A stretch of DNA of 64,000 bases from Metellina segmentata (taxonomy: Eukaryota > Arthropoda > Arachnida > Araneae > Tetragnathidae). The notes under the pieces were generated by a model, which saw nothing but the letters and a program-made list of their open reading frames with translations, was not told where the DNA came from and ran no database searches. Location: positions 60,483,573-60,547,572 of the forward strand of contig OX375873.1 of the NCBI GenBank assembly GCA_947359465.1, given 5' to 3'. Positions 47,274 through 59,774 of the stretch are shown piece after piece; the first letter of the stretch is position 1, and each line of letters opens with the position of its first letter. Both the position numbers and the translations under genes were made by a program.

Positions 47274-48398
47274 AGCCCAATAGCCCGTAGTAATGCTCAA
47301 GTGCAACGTTTATTAATATAACTAACGGTTAAGGTATTATTTAGATCAGTGGTTCCCAAACTTAATATGCCCATGGACCCCTTATCAGAGCAAAACCTGA
47401 CCATAAACCAACACGTGAAATAACTCTACATAACAAACTACAAATTTAACTTTGATGTCTTGAATGGTGACGAAAAATAAAATATAAATAAAGCATTTGA
47501 TATTTAAAATAGTATTTTTTCAAGTTATAACTTTTGTTTTGAAATTAAAAAAAAAAAATTCAATGAGATGGGTGAACCTGATGGGATGATATGTGGTTAT
47601 TTATGTTCGGATTTATGTTTGTGAGTGACATTCTTAAGTCTCCACGAGCACTAATTTTCAGTCAGTTTCTTTATTTCGTGTTGAGGCTCATAAATACACT
47701 AAATTCATGTTCTACTAAATAGGTAGACGGGAAGGCAATCAATAAATTCTGTACAGTGACCCACAATGCAGGATATAAAATTGATATCTGTTTTTTTAAG
47801 CAGTATTTGTGGTATCCTTGTCTCAAACGTTGGTTTCATCTCCTCATTTGTTGATAATTCAATAAATTGCTCCTGTGTATTAGTATGGATTCAACTGAGT
47901 TTGTGGGTCTACTTGCAAAAGGGTCCAACACTCCATCGGGTATAACCAAGTGAAGAAAGTCTTTAAATCTTTGAGATTAGAATGAAGAGCCGTTAAGTGC
48001 TGACAATAAGCAAGCATATCTTCATCTCATTTTTCCAATTTTGAAAGATTTGGAAAAAACTGAGAGCTTTCTCTTCTCACCATGTTTTGTTTGTATCGAA
48101 AAAGTTTTGTATCCTTTTAGTTATTATTATTAATATTATTATTTTAGTTTTGATTAAATTTAATTTATTACTTATTGTAGCTTTAAATTGGTTTCGTTAA
48201 GTTTGGCTAAAAGCTATATCATTTTTCATAAAAACTATGTAATTTTTTTGAATTAATTTAATTGAGCTGCAAATCATTGTCTTTACTTTCCAGAAATTCC
48301 AACACTGAATCAAAGAGTCGATAAAATCGATCCAAACATGCACTTTTAGATAACCAACTAACTTCCGTGTTAACTATAGTTAACGATTACAATCTTCA

Positions 48399-49539
48399 TC
48401 ATTTTCCAAACAAAGTTGAGCAAATAATAAATCCTTCATTTAAGGAATTCCTTTTGATTTTATTAACTGCTCTAATGACATTATCTAGTGAGTCATGCAA
48501 ACGTTTTTGTCGATGAATGATGCAATCTACAGATAATACTCTTACATTCCTTATAGTTTGTTTTAAGTATGCCATAAAGCCTTGGTGTGGTTCTACCATT
48601 TCCGGAGCACCGTCAGTAGCAACGAAGAGCATATTACTCAAGGGTATAGCTTTTAAATCGAAAAATCTTTTTAACTAGGGGGCCCGCCCCCTGCTCGCTA
48701 ACGCTCGCCAACCCCCAAAGGATTGCTTCGCAATCCTCATTGGTTCGCTGCGCGAACCTATGCTCGCTTCGCTCGCATCAATGAAGACATGTGTCCTAGC
48801 AGAAGGACTTGTTAACAAAATATAATATTCCAAAAAAATATTTTTCAAATCTAAATTTTATGTTGTTTTTCAGAAAAGATATTTACAGTACCTCTGGAAT
48901 CAGAATTCAAATGGAAACTTTGAGCAAATTTTGACTCGAAATGTGAGCGTTGATTTGGAAATTGAAAACCCAGCATGTTGGTTGTGTGTACATTTACCCA
49001 GCACTGGAGCCACCCACGCTTTTTCATTGAGTTTGTTGTCGAAAGTTGTAATGCAAGCGTCTTGTTGAACTATAATAGTTTGCCCCGAAACGGATCTTTT
49101 TTTAAATGACCCTGAAAAGATCCTCCGTTTTCTTTGATTTCTATTATTTACTGCAACAGCTCGACTAAAATTCATTGTTTTTCAATAAAATTTCATCCGA
49201 TAACGCTATAATTTCAATTGAAGCGCGAGGCTTTGGGATAAACAAAGAATCGTACAATGTTGCCAAAACGCGAAAACAAATAACGTCTTTTTTGCGTGCC
49301 ACGTAAGAGAAATATATATATATATATATAGATTGATTAAATATTGTTTCACCTTTCGTATCAGTTTTCAAACATTTGGCAATTCTTGTGAAATTTTCTT
49401 TTACAAATCTCACATAAGCTAAAAGTAAATCTTTGTTCCCTGGCAAAGTTGACTGGTCAAGCTGCATAGGGGTAAATTGAGATGTTTTTAAGTACTTGCA
49501 TAAAGAATTTTTTACGCACTGAGCCATTGTACCTATCAA
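48399..49539 (-). pseudogene. hAT transposase, broken and split by a Helitron
   Basis: The upstream part (49539 to about 49346) reads QLDQSTLPGNKDLLLAYVRF and LKTDTKGETIFN, the first catalytic-region blocks of ZBED5/SCAND3-like hAT transposases. The downstream part (48670 to 48399) continues with FFDLKAIPLSNM, VATDGAPEMV, CIIHRQ and LHDSLDNVIRAVNKIK. Between them lies a 658-bp Helitron. The BED finger, the insertion domain and the C-terminal dimerisation domain are decayed or not recognisable. Stops and frameshifts make it inactive. The family moves DNA by cut and paste in the nucleus. Confidence 0.75.
48675..49332 (-). mobile_element. Short Helitron of a second family, inside the hAT element
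   Basis: Read on the - strand it starts TCTATATATATATATATTTC after an A (49333) and ends in a perfect hairpin, AGGGGGC-GG-GCCCCCT, running into CTAG before a T. Just inside the 3' end are more hairpins: AGGATTG-CTTCG-CAATCCT (48719-48737) and GGTTCGC-TGC-GCGAACC (48742-48758). Hosting hAT sequence is continuous on both sides, which independently fixes the insertion. Two overlapping small frames in it (near 48900-49175) are not recognisable as genes. Confidence 0.78.
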
Positions 49540-50112
49540 TACTTATATTTTACTCAGAACGTAAAAATCGCTACCAATTTATTTATTGCTTTTTTATTTT
49601 AACTTTCATATTAATGAAAATGGGTCAAAATTATTTGACTTTATATTAAAACTTTCGCGAACCCCCCGACGTTGTCCACGTGCCCCCAAATTAATTTTAA
49701 ATTTGTCACAGATCCCTTCAGTTGTCACATGGAACCCTGGGGGTCCGTAGAGACCACTTTGGGAACCACTGATTTAGATGATGACCAAAAAACCACGTTG
49801 TGCAAGTCGCACAATAACCATCTCATGCAAGACCTGTCGGATACAGACACCAATATAATTCTATAATGTGGGAAGTATTTACTGGAGGAGAGAATAGACA
49901 AGTTGAATCATTCTTAACTCTCTCACAAAAGTCAATTATCTTGTGTACCTGCTTTTAAGTCTTGCCCCCTTTAGAGAATTTGTGTAGTCTTGAACCGAAA
50001 AATTAAATGTCAGTCCATGACGCGTTATGCGAGGAATTTTCTGGAGTCTTTTTTATGGAGCAAGTGCTATATTTGGCAATGCAGCGGAAGACACAAGACA
50101 TACGATCTAAAG

Positions 50113-52110
50113 CAGGCATGGGCAACCTTTGGTAAGTTGCGGGCTAAACTTTAGGATATTAATGAAGTCGCGGGTCGTAGATAACAGGTAGTTGTGAAAA
50201 AGTAATAATGATGAGGTTTATTTATTTTATATATTTATAAAGTAAAATTATAAAGTTACAGGAACATAATAATATCGTATTGATTTAGTATTTACTTACA
50301 ATAACCAGAAATTAATGAGAAGCTTGAGCTTGAACTTGAGAAACAGGATAATTAATGTTTGTATCAATCCCACTAATATACAGGCGCAGAGTGTTTTCCA
50401 AATTTTCATCCGTAAGCCTGATTCGATACATTTCTTTTATTAGTTTTCCTCATGGAAAAGAACTGTTCACAATTCTCAGCTGTGGGTACTTTCTGGAAGC
50501 ACTTAAGGTTGTTCTGTGCAAATCACTTAGCTCCACGTCTTCAAATTTTGACTTCAAATGTATGTCTTCCTGAAGCTTGATCAACTCCATTTGCAGGTGT
50601 GTGGGAGCCTTCTCTACGTCAGCAGCTATCCATGTTTTCAAAGTCGAAAAATCTATTAAAAATTTGCTCCGACAGTGATTTTAGTTCTTCAGCATTTTGA
50701 GTGTAACCAATATTCTCGTGACTGGATAGTGTTGAAAAATGATAACAGTTTCCAGATCGGATTTGTGTTTCCCACAAGCGAATTTTGTTTTGGAACGCTT
50801 TCGGATGGCTGTACAATTCGTTTACCAAATGATCTTGTTTTTGAAGCTTCAAATTCTACTGGTTTAAGTGACCCGTGATGTCAACTAGAAATGCTAAATC
50901 ACATTACCATTTCTGATTACTGCCTTCAGGCAATAATTTTTCCTTGATTTCAATAAAATCGGCTATTTCCTGTCTAAGATCGTAAAATCTTTTTGGAACT
51001 TTGCCTTTCCTTAACCACTTTAATTCGCAAAAATATACCACATCACCATGTTCTGAAGAAAGATCATCCAAAAATGCTTTGAACTGGCGATGGTTAAGCA
51101 CGCAGGATCGAATAATATTGATTGTCTTCATTACCACATCCATAACGTTCTGCAATCGGACGGACTTAAAACACAAGTTTTGTAGGTGGATAATGCAATG
51201 TAAGATTATTAAATCGTCTTTTGCACATTAAAGTCAATTTGCTTTTTCTTTCAAAATTCCGATGAAACCGTTTCGTGAACCGTCCATAGAAGGTGCACCA
51301 TCTGTGCAAACCCCAATTAATTTGCACCACTGCAAACCATACTGATCAATAGCACTTTTAACCTCATGAAAAATATCTCCAACTGTAGTGGTCCCTTTTA
51401 GAGGCTGTAAAGCCAGAAATTTCTCAGTTACAGTAAATTTTTGATCAACGCCTCGGATAAAAATAGCTAGTTGCTCTGTGTCAGATAAGTCGGTGTACTC
51501 GTCCAAAGCAATTGAAAATGCTTGTAAATCAGTCACACGACCAGACAGTTTTTTCTTAATATCACCAGCCATATCTACACGTTGAACAACAATACGTCTT
51601 GATAAGCTAATTTTCTCAAATTCTTTTTTCTTTTCGGGACATAAAATATCTGAAATTTCTAACAGGCACTCTTTGACAAATTTTCCTTCATAGTTTCGAT
51701 GACTTCGCTATTTTTTAGCTGACTATGAAGCTAGCTTTCACAACATTGTCCAATTGTGTCCTTTGTTTATTAAACATTTGTTGCTGTTTGTCCAAATTGG
51801 TAATTAGCTTTTGAATTTTATCTTTTCGCAACTGACCCGTGAGTGTATGCAGAGTAATATGCTTGCTGGAATAATGCCGCTTAATATTCTTTGAAAACAG
51901 ATATGGATTCATTTCACAACAGGCAGATAGGCTTACAAGATTTTAAGATCGTTGGGTGCTTTGGGAATTATGGTTACGACAGTTGTCATCCTTTGCCTCT
52001 ATTGTTCAGATTTGGCTTACAATTGTGCATGACAAAAAGTATTCATCAGTCCATCTTTCTTGAAATTGGCGACATTCCGAGTCTACTTTTCGCTTTTTTA
52101 CACCAGACAT
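50113..52110 (-). mobile_element. hAT element of the GTF2IRD2-like family, copy B
   Basis: One end is visible at 50113 as CAGGCATGGGCAACCTTTGG, of the CAGG(G)xTGxxCAACC type with subterminal GCGGGCTA and GCGGGTCG motifs. The coding start is at 52110 on the - strand. The far end beyond 52.2 kb could not be fixed, so the stated right limit is the coding start only. Confidence 0.7.
50355..52110 (-). pseudogene. GTF2IRD2-like hAT transposase, copy B, frameshifted
   Basis: Starting at an ATG at 52108-52110 the frame reads MSGVKKRKVDSECRQFQERW, the usual first residues of this family, before breaking. Later blocks in order are FSKNIKRHYSSKHI (51.9 kb, BED-like finger end), AFSIALDEYTDLSDTEQLAIF (51.5 kb, first catalytic Asp), CTDGAPSMDG (51.3 kb, second Asp), VVYFCELKWLRKGKVPKRFY (51.0 kb), and THLQMELIKLQEDIHLKSKF (50.6 kb), with the C-terminal RIRLTDENL-type motif near 50.4 kb. 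Several frameshifts break it into at least five pieces. It would have been a cut-and-paste transposase. Confidence 0.8.
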
Positions 52111-54025
52111 CCTTTCAAACACTCTCTCTTTCCGAACTAAGAAAACTTAAAAACAAAACAAAAACTATCTCCACGCAACGTAACGCGAAGAGTGTACCAC
52201 CGACATAAAAGGAGTAGGACATGTAACTGGGCGCGAGATCGGGGAGAAATGCAGGGGTGCTACCGTCGCGCTATCTAGGAATGGTTCTGATGACGCGTGA
52301 AATCAAAACTAAAATTTCCGCATCCCCTTTCACACATAAGTGAGTCACGTACAGATTCCAAGTTCCCACGAGTAAAACTCTCTCAGCAAACACGTTAAAT
52401 TACTGATAAGGAAAAAGGTGGCAAGGGCATATTTCAAAACCATTTGAAAGATGGTAAAATCGGACGGAGATAGTTTTTGACAAATTATTAAAATTGTAAC
52501 TTAGAAATACCGCATTTCTCCGAAAAAAAAGACCTAATCAAAAGTTAAACCCTAGCACCTCCAAAATAAGACCTAGTTGTTGTAAAGATAGAAAAAACAC
52601 AAGATAGAAAATATTGTTAATAAAAATAAACGCTCCTATAGTTATCCTGATCATGAATCCTTGGCTGTCTTTGATATGAAGAGACGAATGCTACAATGAA
52701 AAGATTAAACTCCTTCTCAACAACAACTATTACTTATTGCATTATTACTTTTCTATGAGGGAAAGCTTTCCTAATATAATGAACCACAGTCGCTTTAGAT
52801 CGTCAGCCAGACGGACGTCAGACTTTTTGCCTAAGTTTCAGGCTGTGGCCTAGTTGGGACGAGACACCTGCACAGGAAGTATCAGTATTTTATGCAGGTG
52901 GGCGCCAGAAATCCGAGTATTGTTGATTTGTATCAGTCTTTTTTTAACAATCACATCCGCTAGTAAGGAATGGAATTAAGAAGTGCAAGGCCGTTTCTCG
53001 GATACAATCAATAACGAAATTTATAATTATTATCCCCGATTATCCGTGTAATTGAGTAGCGTGATGTGTCGCCGATAGCTTGTCTGGCGACTTTGAAACC
53101 TCGTTTTGATTTAATTTGGTCAAGAAAACAGGCTCAGCCATCTCATCTATCCAATATTAATTATAGTAATAGTAACTATATAAGGTAGTGTTGGAAATAC
53201 CTATTTTTACATTTTTATATTCAGATCTGCCGCAAATAATTCAAGATAGTTTTAGTGTTTCGTCAACTTATAAAGGTCGAGAAACACTGACCCATGTAGC
53301 TCAGGCTTTTGTTCCCCCATACTCTCACTCTATTGTTGATGAGAACCGACAATGTTAACTTTTTTTCGAGCGCAATTTAAAAAAAAAATTCCGTTTTTTT
53401 TTTTTCTTTTTCTTCTTCTTTTGGTTATTAGTTTTTAAATACCGAATTTTAATACCAAGAAAATACCGAAAAAAACCGGTTAACTGAAACGAAAAAACCA
53501 ACTTATCGGTTTAATCGGACGGTTATTGACATTCCTAAAAGTTAGCTGATTTTACGTATCACTAGACCACCACAGTGGGCTATTGGTTATGGTTAAAAAT
53601 TAATCTGGAAAGGAAAGATCCTATATCTGTGCCTATGGATGCAAATACAAATTTAATGAAAGTAGAAACATTACATTTCATAAGTGAGTAATTTACATAT
53701 ATTTAAAGAAATATTTCTTTATGGGTTTTTTAAACAAAAAGGGTGTCCTAGTAACTACCTACCAGTGGCTGACAACTTTTTCAAATTTTCTTCAAGAAAA
53801 TTACTTGTTTATTACACAATAAATTGAATTTTTTTTTTGCCTTATAGCCTAAAGACTATTGGAATAAATGGAAACCAATATTAAAAGTTCGGTAATTTGT
53901 CTTTTTATTGATAAAACATACGAACACATGTTAGATGTCAAATAATAGGGAACTGAAATTACGCTTTTGTGGACTTGTTTCTGGAGGGATGTCTCACTCT
54001 TGATTCATCTCAATCATATTTCTTA
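52111..54025. other. No gene seen; hAT-like border traces
   Basis: 52110-52330 continues GC-richer flanking sequence of hAT copy B. 53440-53540 contains ACCGGTTAACTGAAACG and GGTTATTGACATTCCTA, words usual at one end of hAT-type MITEs, but the partner end was not found. Confidence 0.4.
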
Positions 54026-54688
54026 CTAGCCATTGCGTGGCTAGCTCGGCGTTGCCCGTGCCCGTGGTGTAAGGTATTAAGCTGGTGTAAAATTTTCCGC
54101 AGATTTCAAATCCGTTGAAGATATATTCAATAAAAAATTATTTTTTTTTAAAGAAAATCATATTTTTAGGTATTAATCTAAACTGAAATTTACCGCAGAT
54201 TTCAAAACCGTTGAAATTTTTAATCTATCTTTAGGCCCCGTTCACATGAGGCGAAATCTGACGCGCGTTTGATGTTGACACAAAACGGTTTACTCTATCT
54301 TTAACTGTCTAGGAGATAGAAAAAAAATGACTTCAGTTAAAAGATTTATCTGGCTGGAAATTTATTCTGACGTGCAAAATCAAAGCGGAAATGAAAAAAA
54401 AAATAATTTTCACCGCGTTCTGCGATTGAAAAAAACTTGGCATGATTCGAAAGCCTGACTGCAAGGTCACACGGGTAGAAAAAGCGATGGAGAATAAAAT
54501 TATTAAATTCATTTAAAAATCTTCTAGATTGAATTTTAAAATTTCGCCGCGACCCAAAAATTGCAAAAAATGCGGACTACCTGTGTGCTAAATCTCATTG
54601 TTGTAGTACCATAGATCGTCAGAATTCTGCTGCCGCGAAACAAACAAAAAAAAACCCAGACAAACACTTCCTTTTATAATATTAGAGA
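54026..54688 (-). mobile_element. Helitron, 663 bp, non-autonomous
   Basis: Read on the - strand it starts TCTCTAATATTATAAAAGGA after an A at 54689 and ends with a hairpin AGCCA...TGGCT and CTAG before a T (complement of 54025). Both ends match the 3.4-kb Helitron at 56974-60408, and internal blocks such as the GTTCACATGAGGCGAAATCT region are shared in the same relative place. It has no coding capacity. Confidence 0.82.
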
Positions 54689-54980
54689 TTTTGACCTCAA
54701 ATTTGGCATAGCGGTAAATCAATAATATTTTTTTCTATATCTAAATCAATTTTATGTTATAAACATGGTGTTCAATCTACACTTGTTGAGCAAAACTGAA
54801 TGTGATTCAGTAATTGACCGTTGGTCACTGGATTTTTAAGCAAACTGGGTTTTTAAATCTCAAGCTAGATTTGTTTGGCTATTGTGTTGGTTAAATTAAA
54901 TACAAGAATGAGCCTGTATTCCAGTATTTGACCAGTTGGTCAATTACTGGAATACATTATCACGAACTGAGAACAAATAC

Positions 54981-55194
54981 TTTTTTTTTTAAATTACGGC
55001 GGGCACTCGATTGCTAATCATAGGCCACTGCAAGGCCGGGAAGCGATGATCATTTGTGAAAGGGCACCCAATGGGCGACCATCACTACCCCTAACTAAGG
55101 ACAGCACAATTACATCCATGCCCTGACCCCGGATTCGAACCAGGAACCTTCCGATCCAGAGGCCAACACCTTAACCACTAGACCGGTTGGTCGG
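54981..55194 (-). repeat. tRNA-derived SINE with target duplication
   Basis: The - strand copy begins at 55194 with GCCGACCAACCGGTCTAGTG and has an A box (CTAGTGGTTAAGG) and a B box (GGTTCGAATCC), followed by a tail ending in an A-rich run. It is flanked by a 14-bp duplication, CTGAGAACAAATAC at 54967 and CTGAGAAAAAATAC at 55195 (one mismatch). It matches the + strand copy at 32924-33135. Confidence 0.85.
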
Positions 55195-55208
55195 CTGAGA
55201 AAAAATAC

Positions 55209-56737
55209 AGAAGCAATGAAATTTTTAGAATGGAAACAATCTGAATAGTATCCTTATTTACACTAAAGAGAAAAAATAATCAAGATAGGTTACCTCAAAC
55301 CAAAAGAAAAAATAATTTCTAACTGATTGAAAAAAAGAGGGAATACCTCAAAAGACCCAATCTGTAAAGGTGATGAAAAAATTTGTGAAAAACGTGAATG
55401 TAATCGGAAAAAAAATTATTTTATAAAAGCATGTGCTGTAAATGAGATAGTTCAAAACATAAAATGCATTCCAAAAAGACAATCTTTGAAGTTTGATTGG
55501 ATAATTTTTCTCTGATGATATTGAAGATGTCGATTTCGTTTGTGTTGTATTGCGGAGAAACTGACGGAATTTGTAGTGACTGCCTTTGGTTTCTGTTATA
55601 ATTAATCGCACAGAACTGTTTAATATTATTGGCAACAATTATTTAAGTGCTAAATATTAATTTTTTGGATTTTTAAAAAGTTTACTTCGTTCAATATTAG
55701 TACTAAACATTAATACCATGTTTGTTTGTTTAGTGTTCGATAATTTGTTCAATATTCGATGGTTTGTTCTTAAGCTAAATTTTACATAAAATGTCATGTA
55801 ATAAATATTTAGCCTAGCTATATTTCAGACAAATATTCTGGGGATTGCTAAAATATTTGAACAAATGTTTCAATTTGTATTTTATTTGAAAAATTAATAG
55901 TGGTCAATTATTGGATTTGGGATATTCTATTACTGGTCCAATCGCTGTTTTCAACTTTCAGGTGAAAATTAAAAAAAAAAAAAAACTGTTAAGAATTAAA
56001 CTGTACTATAGCTCATTTTTATCATCATCTTTTTAAGATACTAAGTACAAATTATCTTAAAAGTTCAGTCGCAAATTAGCTATACGGAAATGTTTTCATG
56101 AAAAATGAGCACTAACTGATCAATTACTGACTCTGGTTCACCCTACAATATTTCTTTTAATATTTGCTGGTACAGGGAAAGTAAAAGTCTGTCTTTTGAA
56201 TTATAAACTTTCAAACATTTTCCCGTTGTGGGATAAAATATTTCCTACCTTGATCATCAATATTTATACAAAATATTGAAATGTTTCAAATAAAATAATT
56301 TATTCGGGTGTTGTTTGCTTTTCTAAACTGTACTTATAATAATTTTGATTATTAATATAAACGTATTTTTTATGTATACCAACACTCGGATAATTTATTT
56401 TGTTCAGAACGTTATACGATAAATAACGTTATGAAATGCTAAAATGAACTTAAACATTTAGTTAAAAAATTTTATTTCTTATTGAACAAAAAGTCGTTAA
56501 AGCATCCTATAGAGTTAGACCGTATATAAACGTCAAACATTATTCGCATGCGCTTTACACAATTTTTTGTGATATTTTAAAATATATAAAATCTCTTTTA
56601 TTTTAATTATATTCAGAGATTTGAGGACGAGTTAGCAATTCTAAAATCGTGGAAAAATTGCCCAATTTTTCAAATTTAATTTTAATATAAATAAAAAAAA
56701 CTATTGGAGTAGGAAGCTAAAATTCTTCAGAATTACT
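55209..56737. other. No gene seen
   Basis: Very AT-rich. Frames at 55327-55638 on both strands overlap and lack any motif. Confidence 0.5.
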
Positions 56738-57655
56738 TAGTGGCTCCCAAAAGTGTTCGTGCACTTTACTAATTTGTAGAAAAGAGCTGTAGCCTAGAGT
56801 TCAATTCGAATATAAAGTCCAATATTTTTAATATCATCTTCATGTGATTCTGAATAAAACCTAACAATTTAAAATATATTGACTCATTTTCTCTTTATAA
56901 AAATGAAAATGTAAGGAGGAAGAGAAAGAACACGTCACAAAAGTGATCATTCACCGAAAAATTTTCAGATAAATCTCTACTATTATAAAAGGAAGTGTCT
57001 GTTTGTCTGTTTGTTTTTTTCGTGGCCGCAAAATCCAGACGGTTTTATGGCACTTACAGCATTGATATTATGCACGCGGGTAGCCGAATTTTTTGCAATT
57101 TTTGGGTAGCGGCGAATTTTAAAATTCAATGTATAAGGTTTTAAACAAATTTAATGAAATTTAATCAATATTGAATGCTACAGCATAGAAGAGATCACAT
57201 ATTCTTAATTCATTGCTTCCATTTCCGTTTTGATTTTGATCGGAGGAATAATTTTTCAGCCAGACGATAAAAACAAACAATCTCTAAACTGGAGTCAATT
57301 AGTTCTTTTTCTATCTCGTAGACCGTTAGAGATAGAGTAAAAACTTCAGCGGATTTGAAATCTGCGGAAAATTTCACATTAGATCCATACCTAAAAATAT
57401 GATTTTTTTAAATATTAATAACTTTTAAATTGAATATATCTTTTATATTTTCGCACGAGATTGTGACGTCAAGGTAACTTTCCCTTTCCAAAAATAAACA
57501 AATTTATTTCGTGCCGTTCGCGTTAAAAAATTCCGCGAAAGTTTGTTTTCGTAAAATCGGAATCCTAAACTTCTTTTCGGGTCGGGAAAATTTGAAATCA
57601 CATAAACGTAGGATTCGTTCTTATCCACTCGGCTCGTAAATATGTCATTTCCATC

Positions 57656-57950
57656 ATGGAAGCTGAACAAGTAGCTTGTCTTTGGTTTTTGTATCGTCTC
57701 TATAAGCGACAATTGAAAAAACAAAGGAGATATTGAGTACATCCTATTTTGAGGGACAAATTAGCACGCGTGATGTTTACGACATTATATCCTAAACTGA
57801 GGGAGTACGAACCAAAGTTTTAAAATTATTTTAGAATGTCGTTAAAATTGTTTGATGATATACTGGAGGAGAGATATGGGATATCTCCTCATGTGAGAAC
57901 GTTATCAGGTATGCCATTTCACCGGAAGAAAAACTAATTATAACGTTGGG
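57656..57950 (+). pseudogene. PIF/Harbinger (HARBI1-like) transposase exon 1 inside a Helitron
   Basis: From an ATG at 57656 the frame reads MEAEQVACLWFLYRLYKRQ, then KKQRRY, a stop, VHPILRDK, FTTLYPKLREYEPKF, a stop, NYFRMSLKLFDDILEERYG, and later AISPEEKLIITLG. This order (RRYWVHPI-like, FxTLYPxLR, FxNYFRMS, then AISPEEKL) is the hallmark N-terminal region of PIF/Harbinger transposases. The exon ends in a clean GTAAGC donor at 57951. Two in-frame stops make it a pseudogene. No later exon with the DDE catalytic residues was found before the Helitron end, so the gene is truncated as well. Confidence 0.78.
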
Positions 57951-59269
57951 GTAAGCATAATTTAGGTATAGTATTGTTTGTATGGCTGAAAAGGAATGTT
58001 TAATTTAGAGAGGTTCGAATTTTCAAAAATTAAATTGAAATATTTAATTTTTTTTTGTCATGGAACTATATTTTCGACATTCAAAATTTTATATCCTTAC
58101 TTATTCAGGTTTTTGAGTTCCCCACGTCATTTAAAAAGCTACGATTTCCATGTCAGCGATTCTATATTACAATAGGAGAAAATTGCTAATTATTTTTTCT
58201 CTAATTGGGAAATACAATTCGAAAAAATGGATAGCAAGGCTCCTGTGTTGTCGGGTCTTCCCGATTTACGGATCTGTATTTTCGTTTGGAATAAGTTTTT
58301 ATTTTCTAAATTCTATTTTAGGTAATTTACATTATTTTTAAATTTACCTTCATAAACAAAGAATGATTTTTAAAACCTTAAACTAATGTAATAAATTTTT
58401 AGACCAATACGTGTTTTTTCCTATTGTATTATTTGTAAACAATATTTGCACTTCTGACATCAAATTAAATATTTTTGTGTTTACTCTAAAACTTATCTTA
58501 ATTTTCTTCAAATAAATACGCGTATTTTTTATACTCCACAGTAAAAACAAAATGAATTGTTTGGATGATATAGCATCGAAATACAGAAATATGATATATA
58601 AGGATCAAATCACACATATTATTTAAAATTATAAAAGTGTTATGTAATTTTTAAGCATATTTTCAACATTTAAAAACTTTCTATTTGTGTTTCTCTATAT
58701 TCATTTTTTCTGAGTGTTTATGCTCTTATTCTTCTGAGAGAATTGAAAATTAATGCGTGATTGTGCGTGGGAAAGAAAGATTGCTTATATATCTGATGAA
58801 AACTTTAGGATGAGGTGACCCTTAAATAGTTACTTTTAAAAATCTAAATCAAATTTTACTGATTATTTCATATAAAAAGCACGTAACTTTTTCAAAAAAA
58901 TTCAAATATTAGTAACAAATAAAATTTAATTCACAATTTGGTGAAAATATTATGAAGCTGCAGAAAATTTTTTGGAATAATCAAATGCAAGTTTTGAAGA
59001 TCAGAGCATGGTCATTTATGGCGCCAAAAACTAACAGATGAGTCGTAACGAGTGTGACTGAATGTTCCAGCAAAATAGAATCGAAATCAAGGACATAATG
59101 AATATAATTACTAAACTCAATGATGAAAAAATCGCTCTGAAAATGTCGTGAAATGGCATACTATAGAACTAATAAAAAATCTGGAAATTAAAAATCGACT
59201 TACCATCTATCTTCATGAAAATATAATATAAAAATTACTTTAAACGTAGTAACATTAATGATAATAATA

Positions 59270-59430
59270 AGATTGACTGGAGGATTGCGAGTTTGAAATC
59301 AACCAAAGACCGTCGTGTACAAGGGGCTGGTGCACGTTTAATCTGTAATGGCCTAAAATATCATCACGGTGGCATGGTGTGGAAACTTAAACGAACCGTC
59401 AGGGGTATACGTTATCTCAAAACTAAAATT
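59270..59430 (+). repeat. Decayed SINE head (CAACCAAAGACC family)
   Basis: The block containing CAACCAAAGACCGTCGTGTA and GGCTGGTGCACGTTTAATCT matches the copy at about 11135-11240 in order and spacing. The 3' tail of the family is missing here. Confidence 0.45.
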
Positions 59431-59561
59431 ACATACTATTCCTCTTTGTTGGAAACTATCTTCAAAACACGGAATTATTAAATTTACATCCTATTTTTAA
59501 TGGTATTAAATACAGAGCAGTAAATTAAGGCAACTAGAACTCTGTGTATTTTGGTTACCCG

Positions 59562-59621
59562 CGTTTTGTGTCAACATCAAACGCGCGTCAGATTTCGCCT
59601 CATGTGAACGGGGCCTAAAGA
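59562..59621. mobile_element. PIF/Harbinger-type element end inside the Helitron
   Basis: CCTCATGTGAACGGGGCC ends at 59618 and is followed by TAA, matching the GGCC(C)CGTTCACA terminal style and three-base TAA/TTA duplication of PIF/Harbinger elements. The same block occurs in reverse orientation at 54235-54290 in the short Helitron. No opposite end was found in either copy. This suggests an ancestral Helitron already carried a piece of a Harbinger element. Confidence 0.45.
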
Positions 59622-59774
59622 TAGATTCAAAATTTCAACGGATTAGAAATTTGCGGAAAATTTCACATTGGATTGATGCCTAAAAATATGATTTTCTTTA
59701 AATAAATAATTTTAAAATTGAATATATCTTCACCGGATTTGAAATCTGCAGAAAATTTTACACCATTTTAATAC

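Larger units (their letters stand above)
47347..49771 (-). mobile_element. hAT transposon (ZBED/Buster-like), 2.4 kb
   Basis: Terminal repeats CAGTGGTTCCCAAACT (47347) and its near complement ending at 49771 (GGGAACCACTG) are flanked by a perfect 8-bp duplication ATTTAGAT at 47339-47346 and 49772-49779. The - strand carries a broken transposase. The element is interrupted by a Helitron at 48675-49332. Confidence 0.87.

Noticed and set aside
53440..53560. hAT-type MITE
   Set aside because: One end-like block is present (GGTTATTGACATTCCTA) but no partner end or 8-bp duplication could be found.
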